Source: Drosophila persimilis
Lineage: Eukaryota; Arthropoda; Insecta; Diptera; Drosophilidae
Reading direction: 5' to 3'
Length of the DNA stretch: 64,000 nt
Assembly (NCBI RefSeq): GCF_003286085.1
Contig: NW_020825288.1
Span: 14,632,001 to 14,696,000 of the forward strand
Positions 24,943 through 37,314 of the stretch are shown here, one piece after another (positions within the stretch are counted from its first letter, which is position 1; the number at the start of each line of letters is the position of its first letter). A model generated the notes under the pieces. It made no database searches. It worked only from the letters and a program-made list of their open reading frames with translations, and had not been told where the DNA came from. Both the position numbers and the translations under genes were made by a program.

Positions 24943-25385
24943 TCGACGATCGTGCTGTAATAGATCTAAATAAAAGTTTATAATTGTGTGTGTTGGACTT
25001 ATAAAAAATAAAAAGTTAAATCTTAATTCAAAATTCGATAGCATTAACAGTTTCTAGGTAGTTTTTTGTTTTTTTTTTTTTAAATGAATAATGTGGCAAC
25101 TCTTAAATAAGTGGGCTGCCAGAGGGTTTGTTTACTTATCTAACAAAATTATATATTTTCGGCAAAATTCAAGTTTTTTTTATATCGCTTTTTAGACCTT
25201 GGGTTTTTCTGATAAGCCGGGTAAGTAATTAATTACGGTAGCAGTGATTAGCACAGAAATCGTGAAGCTCCCACGCGGCCACAATAAACGTCATACGCGT
25301 TTTTCGTGTGTTTCCTTATCACCATCAGGTTGACCTTAGTTGAGCGGCAGCTGCTGGGAGGAAAACACAGTCAGGGCACACGAAA
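24943..25385. other. Alg12 3' UTR and Mpi 5' region
   Basis: AATAAA signals at about 24969 and 25007, followed by AT-rich spacer and the Mpi 5' UTR. No ORF of note. Confidence 0.6.
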
Positions 25386-26628
25386 ATGGAGCTAACTGGA
25401 TGGGTAAAAAACTATGATTGGGGACGCAAGGGGATCAACTCGGCCGTCGCCCAACTGGCCATGGCCAACGATCCGGACTTTACGCTGAATGAGGAGGAGA
25501 GCTATGCGGAAATGTGGATGGGCACACACATCTGTGGGGTGTCTGTGGTGAAGGAAACTGGCGAGACTTTGGATCGGGTGCTGAAAAAGGACTTGCCGTA
25601 CCTGTTCAAGGTGCTGAGCATAAGCAAAGCCCTGAGCATACAAGTTCATCCAAATAAATGCGAGGCCGAACGCTTGCACAAGGAACGTCCAGAGATCTAC
25701 AAGGACGACAATCACAAGCCAGAGTTGGCCATAGCTTTGACCCCGTTTGTGGCTCTAGTTGGATTCCAGCCCGTCGAGGACATTCGAGACTTTATTGACG
25801 AGTTCCAGCCCCTTTCAAAGCTCATCGGCAAGGAGGCTGTGGATAAACTGCATCAAAGTCCCAGTTCCGAGACCCTTAAACTGTGCTACGAGAAGCTGAT
25901 GAATTCTAAAGAGGCTGACGTGGCCAAGTGCATTAAAGATATAGCCAAAAACTATCAGAGAGGTAAGTTCAACTAAATCCAGGTAGACCCCCATGTAAAC
26001 CTTTTTTTTTACAGAACTGAAATTCAATGAGCTTCTGAACGTGTTCAACAAGGTAAACGCGGACTTTCCTGGGGATGTGGGCGTGCTATCGCTTTTCTTC
26101 TTGAATCTGGTACACTTGCAACCGGGCCAAGCCATTTACCTGGGTGCCAATGAGATCCACGCGTATCTGGACGGCGACTGCGTCGAGTGTATGGCCTGCT
26201 CGGACAATGTGATACGCGCTGGGCTCACGCCAAAGTATAAAGACGTAGAGCAGTTGATAGCCTCTGTCATCTTTGAGGGCGCAGACGCTGGCCGCAAGCT
26301 CTTCTTGCCCTATCACATTGACGAAAACGTCCAGGTGTACGTCCCACCCGTGGACGACTTTGCGGTGATTCATGTGGCCATTAAGCATACCGTTGAGAAC
26401 TATAAGTTGCAAATTCAGCCATACGGGTCCATTCTAATAACGCTTGAGGGCTCGCGCACATTGCGGGTAAACACCAGTGCCGGCCCCAAAGAGATTGTGT
26501 TGACGCGCGGCAGCATTGTCTACATTCCAGTGGAGGCAGCGCCGGAAATCGAATTTGCCCCAGCCGAAGATTGTGGCGAAAACTTCACCTGCTATATAGC
26601 GACATACAACTATTTTCGAGTGGCATAA
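25386..26628 (+). CDS. Mpi: Mannose-6-phosphate isomerase
   Basis: Exons 25386-25962 and 26015-26628 encode 396 aa, a normal length for type I PMI. Motifs are YAEMWMGTHICG, zinc-ligand region ALSIQVHPNK (Gln and His), NHKPELAIALTPF, and the family signature YLGANEIHAYLDGDCVECMACSDN-type block with VIRAGLTPKYKD. The enzyme interconverts fructose-6-P and mannose-6-P in the cytosol using one zinc. It supplies GDP-mannose and dolichyl-P-mannose for glycosylation, including the donor used by the neighbouring Alg12. The start ATG is the first in frame after a Drosophila-type leader (CGAAAATGG). Confidence 0.96.
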
Positions 26629-27746
26629 TTGTAATCCAAATCTTCTGTAAAGTGCAATAAATTCATTTGATTTCATATAATTGCTATTTAACAGCTATGA
26701 ATGTAAGCTATGTGGCAATAATAGAAGCAATAAAATAAGTTATCTAATCAGTATACAATACGGACATTCATAATACATACATTAATTAACGAGCAATATC
26801 TTGCGCACAAACAGCTTGGTTCAGCATATTTCTTGAGACAATTCAAAACAACAATTTCCATTTACTTAAACTAGTTGGTTGAAACTGGGCTGATGTCTAT
26901 GTTTATTTGGGAAATAATTAAACTATATAATTGTACGATTTCCGCGAAGTTCAAATCTCAATTCGTATTCATTCAATATAACGTTTTGGACCAAACATTT
27001 CAAGTGATCAATTCAATAAACAAGGGGTCCCATAAGCTAGATACATGTATAACAAACGATTCATAAAATTGGCTACGATATGACACCCACCACCCCTTAA
27101 ATTTGCTTCATATCCTCCGCATGAGAGCAAGTGACTTCAGATGCCGTGCCTGTGGGTGGGATATCGGGGACTCGGTTCGGGTCTACGGGTTGTACATAAA
27201 TACATTCATATTTATCTCAATAGTTACATTTATAGTATAGTATGTGTAGGTTTGATTATTCCACAAGTTCCATAGGTAAAATGCCTCAAAAAGTGTGTAC
27301 CAAAAACAGAGTACATTATAAGGTAAATCTCAGTAAAATTGGGCTCCGCAACGCTCGGGTCGGTTGCTTTTGTTTGTACACATGTATAGTAATAGTAACA
27401 GTAGTAATTGGGCTTTGCTTTTCGCATAAATGTACATTTAGTAGTCGAACGTAAGTAATTGGTACCTTCAGTTGGTTGTACAAAAGAGTGCTTGTATAGT
27501 GTATAGATGGGTTTGTTGCACAGTATAGTCCAGTTTTTCTTCTTCTACTTGTATATGTATATAATATATAGTATAAATATCGGGGTAGCAACCACTGGCT
27601 TCTACAACTGCTATAGTTTTGTGCCCATAACATTTGCTTTTCTTCCCATAAGGGCAGAAGTAAAGAGGGGTTCGAATTAATCCGGGGGATTGGGTTATCG
27701 GCTTGGTTATTGATTTGAGATACGAGTCCATTTTCTTAGTGCATAT
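26629..27746. other. Convergent 3' region of Mpi and Snap24
   Basis: AATAAA sites near 26658 and 26730 serve Mpi. The right half is probably the long Snap24 3' UTR on the reverse strand. AT-rich, with no supported gene. Confidence 0.55.
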
Positions 27747-28382
27747 TTAACTCTTGAGCAGGTTGTTTGCGCGCTTGTTCACGCCATCCATGCGAACGTT
27801 GTTGGCATCGCCCTTGGCGTTGATACGATCGACTTGCTTGTTTTGATTCTCCAGCTCAGATCCCATGTCCAGGGCCATGTTGCGCAAGTTGCCCAGCATT
27901 GAATTCACTTGGCCCAGATTCTCGTCCATTTCATCCTCGCGTGCATCGTTGGTTATTCGTGCCACATAGCCAGACTGTGCAGGTGCGCCCATGCCACCGC
28001 GCTCGCGCTCATCGATCACTCTTTGGGGCTGACTGGCCACAACTTTGCCATCATCGTTGCCCTTCCAGGCGCTGTCTCCATCGTCTTTGATGTTCACCTT
28101 CTTCCAGGGTATTACGCAGATGCCACAGCACTTCTCCATGCCGCTGAGATTCTTTTCGGCCTCTCGCATGTCAGCATTGATGCGGTCCATTCCCTCCTCG
28201 ATGCGATCCAGCTGCTCTCCTTGATCATCAAGGGCTACCAGGGTACGAATGCCCGCCTCCTTGCTTTCGTCCATGAGACTCAGCATGCGGCGGGTGCTTT
28301 CCAGCGATTCATCTGCCACTGTAGCTGACTTCAGCTGCAGCTCCTGGAGCTCTGTGCGCGGTTCGTTCTCCACAGCAGCCAT
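27747..28382 (-). CDS. Snap24: Snap24, SNAP-25-family Qbc SNARE
   Basis: A single coding exon of 211 aa. Two SNARE coiled coils are present: residues about 20-82 (Qb, zero-layer Gln in [14 protein letters not shown]) and about 148-210 (Qc, Gln in [13 protein letters not shown]). They are joined by a linker with the palmitoylated Cys cluster [11 protein letters not shown]. The length and the Cys motif match SNAP-24 rather than the longer neuronal Snap25. In D. melanogaster it serves non-neuronal secretion, such as glue granule exocytosis, with plasma membrane syntaxins. The start ATG follows a stop-free leader of 7 codons lacking another ATG. Its neighbour order with Rpt3R fits D. melanogaster 85E as I recall it. 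Confidence 0.95.
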   Translation of the reverse strand: MAAVENEPRTELQELQLKSATVADESLESTRRMLSLMDESKEAGIRTLVALDDQGEQLDRIEEGMDRINADMREAEKNLSGMEKCCGICVIPWKKVNIKDDGDSAWKGNDDGKVVASQPQRVIDERERGGMGAPAQSGYVARITNDAREDEMDENLGQVNSMLGNLRNMALDMGSELENQNKQVDRINAKGDANNVRMDGVNKRANNLLKS

Positions 28383-28714
28383 TTTTAGACTTGATTGCCT
28401 CAAACTGATGACTTAACAAGTGGGTGCGACTTCGACGTTGTCTAGTGTTTGGGGGAAATCTGTGTTCCCAGTGAGTCACACACAATCAAAAAATCCCGGA
28501 TGCTTGTGTCGACTGTCTCTGTACTGGTGCGCAGATATGTGGTTCAGTAGGTTTAAGCTCGTTTGTGGACTTACAGGAACTTGTTATCAAAATTCAGCAA
28601 CAGTATTTACTTGTAATAGATTTTGGCAAATAAGATTTTTCTCCTCCAACGCGAATTTTTGTATATACATCAACAGTGGATTTATCGGTATATCGGTCTG
28701 ACCACCCGTCTGAA

Positions 28715-29040
28715 AAAAACGAGCTTAGCCCACTTAAACCCCATTTATTTAAACATGGGTTAAGCCGACGAAAATAATACTAATAATAATTCTCCATCCT
28801 ATCATTCATCTTTACTTAAAAAAGGACCATGATATCTTTCAACTGAACTGCGCTAAAAGTATTAAATTGTCATTATTTTCGGTCATATATGAAGATACCT
28901 CTTGGCCAACAAAGGGTTAATCGTTCTCCGTCAAGGATTGAAACCATATTCCTTGATTTGAATATTCGATTTGATATTACCAAAGACTATACAATACAAT
29001 ACAATATTGTTTAGTCTTTGATATTGCTAGCTAAATAGGA
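28715..29040 (-). repeat. Dispersed AT-rich repeat, copy 2 (inverted relative to copy 1)
   Basis: The reverse complement aligns by eye with 1960-2300 over several blocks, starting GCTTAGCCCACTTAAA on the plus strand. A short ACAATACAATACAATATTG stretch within 28991-29010 interrupts the match. No coding capacity. Confidence 0.68.
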
Positions 29041-29295
29041 CTCTCAGCGCTGTGCTATGTGCACAGATTCCTACAAGATTGATTAATTTAAAGTACTTAT
29101 TTTTAAAATAAGGTTTAAGCAAACAGGTAAGTGTGTAACGTAGTGTGTATGGAACTTTACGTCTTTGCTGGCATCAGGCATCCGCTCTGAATATGGCCAT
29201 TGGATCCACGGATGACAACCATTTCCTAAATCCTATAATACCCGCTGCCCTAGGGTATGCGCAATGGCCATTTTGTGAAAAAGAGAACAAGGATC

Positions 29296-29360
29296 AAATA
29301 TACTGAAATATACTTAAAATATACCGTCGCATTTTCAAAAATACGGTAAATATACCGGAC
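29296..29360 (-). promoter_or_regulatory. Motif 6 array between Snap24 and the C2H2 gene
   Basis: AAATATACTGAAATATACTT, AAATATACCG and AAATATACCGGA are reverse-strand copies of KTYRGTATWTTT. The ATTTTCAAAAATACGG linker is shared with the Fkbp39 and RpS29 arrays. It lies 350-410 bp upstream of the ATG at 29710. Confidence 0.65.
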
Positions 29361-29709
29361 GCTCGTATTTTATGTAATTTTATTCAATCAAAGAAGGCGA
29401 CGAAATGTAAAACTTTCAAGTGCTGAATTAGTTTATTTTACCATATTCAGTATATAGTTGTGCCGTGTCGAGTGTGTCTCGGAAAATAAATGTTAAGAAA
29501 ATTATTGATATTTATTGCATTTTTCGAATGACTAGTGTTGGAAAATCTTTTTTAAATATTAGCGGCTTTGTTTTTGGTACAGCGTCGGTTCTGGCGTTCG
29601 CAAATTGTTTTTCATTGTTAGTGGCGTTTCTTTTAGACAAATCAAATTTACTTTGAGTAGCCAATTGGGCAAATTATTAACCAGACGAAACTAAATAACG
29701 AGGACAGTA

Positions 29710-31531
29710 ATGGACGACTCCCGTCGCTCGATCGCGGCCAACGAGGAAAGTATTTCCATGTACTTGTCCTTTGATGCTGACGACACGCTGTCCAATGTCA
29801 GCAAATGGCAATCTGCAGTGGTCAGCCACAACAGTCAATATATGGAGGTGCACAGCTCCAAGATGGAAGCCAATTTGGACAAGACTATAGAAGATAAGGA
29901 GATGAAACGGGCTGTCCTCCAGGATCTACACCACTCGGCACTCATTAATTCTGAGCCGAACTCGCCATTGAAACCATTCGACTACTGCTTGTTGAACAAG
30001 CACAACGCCTTAAGCTCAACTCCCTCAAAGAAAATCATGGCAGCAGAGTCGCTGGCAATGCCTGTCGAAGTGGATAATGCGGAGAACAAGGAGAACTCAC
30101 TGCCCGATGAGAATCCAGGCGGCAATAATTCAACAATTTCCAGCTCCTTGGAACTGACGGGTACCACCGTGAAATTCAATACTTTGAAGACTGAAGACTG
30201 CACCACGGATGAAGTCTCAATGCAGGAGGTTGCTAAGCCGAATATCCTCAACACCGTTTACCCATTAAGTGCAAATGTAGTCCTAGAGAACATTACCGAA
30301 GGTGAGTCTTGTCCCTATCCCCAGTATTCCCGTAATTCTGTATTAAACCGATCCGGTTTTCAGTGTCCAATGAGGATACGTCGGTTCTCGCTTGTTCTCC
30401 AGAAGTTAAAGATGTAAAAGAGACTCCTCCAGTCACTGATGTTGTCAAGGAAGTCTCCGAGCTGCTTGCCAAGGCTCTAAAGATATCCAGCACGATGAAT
30501 CCGTCGACCTCGAAACCATTAACTTTCGAACCCACCAAAAAGCGAGTATCGTTACTTCCTAAAGCTTCTGGGACCTTGCCGCGTCCACGACGCTCAATCT
30601 TGCCGACAGGCGCTGTCGAAACGCGCACCTACTCCTTCAAACAACGCATGTCCGTTGTAGTGAAAACTACGCTGAACAGTCCATCCCGCAAGATGGGCGC
30701 AGGCGGCGGGCTACCAGTAAGCCGCCGGAGCGTTTTGCCTATACCCAAGACCAAATCTGGCATTTCGCGCATGTCCATATCCACCACAGGGATCAGTTGT
30801 CCCAAAAATATCATTCCAGCCGCTTCGAAGGCCCCAACTCAGCCCGCATCTGATGCAGTCTTCAATTGCAAGTCTTGCGGAGCCACTTTCCGTGTGAAGA
30901 GCCTGCACGATAAGCATGTTCGCATGCACGACATGGTAGAGAATGGACCCAAGACCCTAAAGAAACTAAACGGCAATCCGAGTGCCACTGGCGGGAGCAA
31001 GAATCGTTGCAAGTTCTGCGACAAGAACTTCGCCCTGGAGCGTGCTCTGCACATTCATCTGATGCAGAACTGTGACAAAATACCACCAGCCGAAAAGCGC
31101 AAGCTGGAGTTCACAGAACTTAATCATGTGAAGAAGGCGCAGCTACCTAAAATAGCTACTGTAGGTGGCGGTGGTCCACCAGTTTTGAGTGTACACAAGG
31201 CACCGCCACTTCAAATTACAACACCAATTGGAAAGGGTAAGCTTTAAGTTATCTAAAGGCAGGATGGAGCTGTTCTAACGCCGATTTATCTACCATTCTA
31301 GCTGTCCCTAATGGAGCCAAGGACATGGGACCGCCGTCCGTAAAAAAGGCGCCAAAGAACGTTGCCCATGCTGGTGTTTACCGTACGCCCACAAAGACTG
31401 TGCCATGCAACATCTGCAAGCAGCCGTTCAAGAGTATACTAGAGTACACCAACCACTGCATGACGATGCACTCGAAGAGTCAGACCCTGAAGGTCGCCAC
31501 TGAAGATGAAGCACCGAGTGCTAAGGATTAA
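29710..31531 (+). CDS. Three-finger C2H2 zinc finger protein
   Basis: Exons 29710-30301, 30364-31236 and 31302-31531 close in frame at 564 aa. The N-terminal half is Ser/Thr/Asn-rich and probably disordered. A basic Ser-Arg-rich stretch (LPRPRRSILPTG, VSRRSVLPIPK) follows. Three C2H2 fingers come last: CKSCGATF...HVRMH, CKFCDKNF...HLMQNC (a C2HC variant) and CNICKQPF...HCMTMH near the C-terminus. They are separated by long spacers rather than TGEKP linkers, so sequence-specific DNA binding by an array is doubtful. I believe it corresponds to D. melanogaster CG8478, from memory and unverified. The paired RR-S-x-LP motifs resemble phospho- or microtubule-binding basic patches (inference). It is convergent with MED6, with only 91 bp between stops. 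Confidence 0.85.
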
Positions 31532-31622
31532 ATCAAACATTTTGTCTTTACTCTAGCTAAGTCTTAGTTCCAGTGTACTTTAATATCCAACAACCGACGA
31601 ACAAAAATACACACTAACAGAA

Positions 31623-32581
31623 TCACTTGGACTTCTTTTCGGGTGGGGGTTTCATGTCCACACCCTCTGTCTTTATATCCAGCGGCCCCGTGGCATTGTT
31701 CATATCGGTTGCATTGATACCGCCGGGTGTCATTTCATCCCCCGCTGCCAAGGGCTGCTGCTGGAGATTCTGTAGCATGGGAGGGATGGGCGGTGGAAAC
31801 TTGCGTAACAATTCGGCCAGCAGCATGTCCACACGTTGCTTCTGGAACAGAGTGCCGCTATTTTCATCCTTCACAGCGCTGGCATCTTTTTTGTCCGACT
31901 TGGACTTGTCGGACACTGCAGAAAATATTCTAATTAAACAGGAAACAGAGAATTTGCAAACACGTATTGATGCTTACAAACTTTGTTGGAGGAAAAATCC
32001 CAAGTGTATCCTTTGTTGGGGTGATACCGGGCATAGCTGCTGGCCTCCTCGAAGGCAGACTGAAGATTGACGACTGTGTTGAGCTGAAAGCAAATGGGCT
32101 TAGCTTAGCCTTGGGTTGCTCTAAATAGTACATTAATGGAGTACATACTATGCGTGCATTGATGACGTTTGCCAAATCGGGCGCCTTGTAAACAGTGCCT
32201 CCAATTATATAGTAGTCGGCAATGGGTGTCGCTTCCGAGGGATTGTGACGATGCTGTTTGCGTATCACATACAGAATGGGTTCGGCCACATGCAGTAAGA
32301 TGTACTCCAGTCCAATCATGTTGCTGCGAATAAAGTTATCATTAGCCAAGTGGATTAGTGGATGAAGAGCGAGCCTACTGCAAATGCTCGGGACCCAGCC
32401 GCTGCATCCGTATCGTCTCGTTGTTGCACAAATGGTCGTAGAACGGATTGGACTTGCGGCAGAAGTAGTCCATGACAGTCTGGGGGCTCAGCGTGGCCAT
32501 CATCTGGGTGTCATGCCAGGATAGCCGCAGATGGTTCTCTGGCGCATTGGCATTGGCTTGGGCCATTTGTCGGTTCGCCAT
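31623..32581 (-). CDS. MED6: Mediator complex subunit 6
   Basis: Exons 32379-32581, 32149-32323, 31978-32083 and 31623-31915 encode 258 aa. The MED6 core is clear: LRLSWHDTQMMATLSPQTVMDYF, NPFYDHLCNNE, GLEYILLHVAEPILYVIRKQ and ADYYIIGGTVYKAPDL. FQKQRVDMLLAELLRKFPPP and a Lys/Pro-rich tail follow. MED6 is a head-module subunit of Mediator that contacts RNA polymerase II. The splice at CA|C restores HNM as in the fly ortholog. The first in-frame ATG after the short leader is used. Confidence 0.95.
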
Positions 32582-34266
32582 GGCTGCCAAACTGCACGTG
32601 TTCCTGCTACTGAAGATGTTACAACAGCTCTTGCACTTGGATTCGGTTTGCTTTGAGAGGCAACAAAGATAGCGCGTTCTTTCGCCGGCGACGACAACGA
32701 CGTTGTCAATGACAGAGGTAATTTAGTGGGTCAATGACGCAGAGCGCGCTTCTTTCCTAATTCTCGGTTTGTTTACAACCTATTTTTAGCAGAACGCTGC
32801 CACTTTTAAACGTTTAGCAGTACGCTGATGCCTTTTTTGATTTATTTGTTGTGTAATAAATAATTTAGTCCCACTGTCGCGTATATTTTCGCTACTGTGT
32901 CTGCTCCGAAAAACTCCGCGAGAATATTGTAAGTGAACCAACAAACTGGGAATCGAGTGTTTTCCGCTATCTGCATGCTCCATGCCATGCCATCCGTATG
33001 CACTTTTCTACCAACAAACAAATACACTGTTTTTGTTTCGATTTTGTTTATACTCTGTTTTTGCTTGTGCCGAGTGGGCAGCACTCGCCGCTCAGCCGAG
33101 TGGGCAGCGCCGGTCTGTTTGGAACGGGATGGCAGCGCCGTCTGTTCGGACCGAGATGGCAGGCCAGGCCAAGAAGAAGCAGAGCGCAGCTACATATATA
33201 AATGAGTTTAAAAATAAAAACATTCCGTTTTAAATCAAACTGATATTCAATTTTCCGGGCGCGCAAATTACTATACGCGCCACACACACACACACACACA
33301 CTTTTTGGTCAAACAGCTGGCTGACCGAGAAAAACACACAGTACCCGATGTCGCTGCTGCTACAAATACAAGCAAATAATAAGCACTCATATTAAAGTTT
33401 GTTTGCCGCTCACACGCTCTATAAACGGTCAGAGAACTTGGCCCATTTCATCCTCAATATTGGGAACCATATCAGTTTGTTCTGTTCACTTCGTCGTGGC
33501 GCACGGGAGGAATCAAAGACACAGCAGCGACGAGCTCTCGCAATGGTAACCTATCATAAAATCAATACCAATTGTTAAACAAAGTGTGTGTACTGGTGCG
33601 TGCCCAGGTTGGAGGGCACCCACTTCCACTTCATTTGTACATAGGCGACTCTTGGCGCCACAGCAACAGTCATAGCCTTGATCATCTGCACACATCCATT
33701 ATTATTAGTTGATTCCATATATTTGTGTACATATGTACGTATGTTTTTGTAGGCGGCCAGTCAATGCCGCAACGCACATAGTCTCGCACATACATACATA
33801 CATGTATGAGAACGTTCTTTTTTTTACGCCTCACCTTGATTTTCGAAAAATATTGTATAGATATGTACATATATATACACACATACGTATGTTTCGTGTG
33901 CGTGTGTGTGTGCTGTTTCAGTGGCAATACGTTTTGTATTCTTTGATGCTGATTATTCCAAATTCCTGCACTTCTTGTCCTGCGTCGATAGCACTGCCAG
34001 CATTTTAGCCCTGAGTCCCAGTGGACGGTAAACTGCTGGCAGTGTGGGCATGTTTCTTTTTCTGATGCTGTCCTAACCCATACCATATATTATGTGTATT
34101 TCCTGTGTATATTACCCATAAATATGTTCAGTGTGCTTAAAGTTGGCCAGCGAAAAGAAACAATTCTGTTCTATTCTCTTCTAGATTGTTGCACCCTTTC
34201 ATACCTTAAGCGGGCACAACGACAGTAGGTCCGGCCCAGCCCAGTCTCATTGTCAGTTTCAGCGAT
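32582..34266. other. Divergent intergenic, MED6 to Naa80-like gene
   Basis: About 1.7 kb with promoter sequence for MED6, a (CA)10 microsatellite, ATGTACATATATAC-type simple sequence near 33860, a GTGTGCGTGTGTGTGTG run near 33895, and probably the 5' UTR of the next gene. Short direct repeats CCGAGTGGGCAGC occur at about 33070 and 33098. No gene supported. Confidence 0.5.
33281..33301. repeat. (CA)n microsatellite
   Basis: Ten uninterrupted CA units. Confidence 0.95.
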
Positions 34267-34891
<625 letters not shown>

Positions 34892-36233
34892 ACATCAACG
34901 CCAGTAGTAGTAGTGAGATTGGCTACGTTGAACAGTGCCGAGCAGGAACAGCAGCAGTCTGTGGCCGTTAACTAGTCAAATTTGGTAAAAGGTTCACCTG
35001 CCAGCAGCTGTGCCGTAGTCTGATCGCATTTTACCAATTTAGGGGAATGTGCCACAATGCCACACGCGCATTGGTAGTTGCAGCATAAGCTTTTGATTCC
35101 ATTACACCGATAAGCAATATTCATTTCATGATACGCTTGTGTTGATTTTTGAATAATACTTTCCGCGTGTATTTTGTAAACTTTTTGGTTCTTTTTGTAT
35201 GACAAAAGTCAAACCGATTTGTTTTGTTTTTATTTTAGTAATCCGTTTGTTTAAGGCATGGTACTACAGATGTTATCCTAATCCTAAATGAGGTATTTGT
35301 ATGTAAAATAAGTTGTGTGAACTTCTGATGATGTGTTACTAGTGTTTGCTCAAGCGTGTGCATAATTGCTTTCTAGACGAATAACTACCTGCCTATGATG
35401 ATAATAAGCTAAGAAAATAGCTCAAGTATCTTCCAAACGAAACATAGCATAGAAACATATCGAAGCCCTAGCATTAAGCACTCAACGAAGGCAATAACTT
35501 ATAATAAAGATATGTACGTAGAAATTGTAAATGCCAAAAAGCCTCAAGTCTGTTCCTGGTCGGAAGTCTCCGTCTCACGGCGGAAGCATCTGCCTGTATA
35601 ATGAATTATGTATGCACATCAGACCATCATCTGTTCAGACAAGTTCAAGTTCACGGTTGCGACATCTATGAATTGATGGTCTGCTGGTGTGCGGCGTTAT
35701 TTTTATGCAGCTATATTTGACGGGGGCCCGCTAGCATGTCGGTCGGCTGCCCAGCGAGCGTCATGCAAAATTCTTACACAAAAATAAACACCAGCATGAT
35801 GTAAGGGGCGAAGAGAGATCTCGACTGCCAGAAAACTGTCGCGAGTCCCTCTCTCTCTCTCTCTGTGGCGTACGCCAATTTGTTCTTGGCATTTCTCTGA
35901 AAGCGGAAGCTGTTTTGGCCTGGGGTTCTACGGGTTTTTTATGGTTACACATTTTTTAAATACCTGCCTGTCGTTTAATGCGACAGGTGCTAATGTTTTC
36001 AAATTCTAAGCGTTCGATGCCAACTGACACGATATTGCACGTAATTTCAATTAAATTATTCAGAATGGAAAGTTTTATTGTGCGTTCGCTCACATTACAT
36101 AAAGGTATGTACTTATATAGATGGTTAGTTTGACTTAACAGGCTTGAATATGAATATTCTAGAAATCCGAAATGATTTCGCATTTATATGCACAGCAGTC
36201 GGATTTGTTTTTGATAATTTATGATGGATTGCT
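34892..36233. other. 3' region and intergenic
   Basis: Probable long 3' UTR (AATAAAGATATG near 35503), then AT-rich spacer. A (CT)n tract lies at about 35849-35863. A GC-rich patch (GGGGGCCCGCTAGC) lies near 35721. No coding sequence recognised. Confidence 0.5.
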
Positions 36234-36901
36234 TTAGGCACTTTTTGGGCTTTTGCCAATGCCGCAAACCTTTCCATAATGCTCCGGCTGGTCCAGGCTA
36301 TCAACAATGAACTTTCCTAGATCGTATTTGGAAACTAGACGTCCTGGTGCCTCGTCGTAAACCACGGTATACCCACTGGCCGGTTCGTCGGCAATGTGCG
36401 GTGGCAGAATGGCAATCCAATCCAATCCCGAGGCCTTTGTCAAATCCAGCATGCGCTTATGTTCCTCGTTCAGGCGGTGAAATACAGCGGGCACCTCGTT
36501 AAGGGGACGCCACAAGAACGAAGACATGACAATGGAGAACTTGGTGAGCTTTTCCTCCTTCATTGCCTTAATGAGGTTCTCCGTGCCACGTGATAGTTCG
36601 GTGGTGGCCTCCAGTTTGTTACGGGTGCCCAGAACAACACAGACGCCATCCACGCCGTCAATCAAGCGCTTTACATCATCGTAATTGGTGGCATCGCCTT
36701 TCACCAGTTGAACTTTGGATTTGAAACGTTCGGGCACAGTGGCCTCTGTACGATAAAGTAGGCGCACCGTCAGACCTGCAAGAATTGATTCGTTTAGGGT
36801 CAAAGCTCTGAAGAATAAGAATACCTACCTTTCTCTATGGCGTGGTCTACGGCACACTCTCCGGTCATGCCGGTGCCACCAATAACTGCAATGCGTTGCA
36901 T
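36234..36901 (-). CDS. BLVRB-like NAD(P)H flavin/biliverdin reductase
   Basis: Exons 36829-36901 and 36234-36775 give 204 aa, the size of human BLVRB (206). The N-terminal Rossmann motif IAVIGGTGMTGECAVDHA binds NAD(P)H. VQLVKGDATNYDDVKRLI, GVCVVLGTRN, SIVMSSFLW and DWIAILPPHIAD follow the atypical short-chain dehydrogenase pattern of biliverdin-IX-beta/flavin reductases. The cytosolic reaction is NAD(P)H-dependent reduction of flavins or biliverdin IX-beta. The probable D. melanogaster counterpart is CG9471 (memory). The 53-bp intron is GT-AG with a TTGCAG acceptor. Confidence 0.9.
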
Positions 36902-37314
36902 AATTCAGACTCCGTACTTCCCAATGGCACTCTGCGCGTTTTCCCAAGTCCACACTTGTTGCAATTCACTATCAAAACTGCGCAAATGCTAGTTATCCAG
37001 CAAGAAAGCAAATCAGAAATAATTCCAGTAGTTTCGTGTTCCCAGAGGGACCGGCGTCAGCTGATTGTGGCTTTGCACACAAGCAAAAAACAACGGACAT
37101 ACGAGACTTTTTTTTACGAGTATGTGTGCTTATGAAGAATCAAGTCTGAAATAACACAGATATGCCCTATCCTATCATGGAAGTCATATTTATTTACAAA
37201 GGTTTCATTTGTCATGGTTATTTGTATTTAAAACTTAAAATTGTTAATATGGCAGCCTTGTATTTCGTCCAGTGCTGTAAAGTGTGGCGGCGGCCACAAT
37301 TAAATATTTAACGG
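36902..37314. other. Short intergenic, BLVRB-like promoter and whamy 3' end
   Basis: Non-coding. A reverse-strand polyadenylation signal for whamy is expected around 37200-37310 (TTATTT/TTTAAT words), but none is decisive. Confidence 0.5.

Larger units (their letters stand above)
28383..29709. other. Divergent intergenic between Snap24 and a C2H2 gene
   Basis: Holds the Snap24 promoter (motif-1-like GGTCTGACCACCC near 28695), copy 2 of the dispersed repeat, an element-like ATACCCGCTGCCCTAGGGTAT near 29240, and a motif 6 array. No supported gene. Confidence 0.6.
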
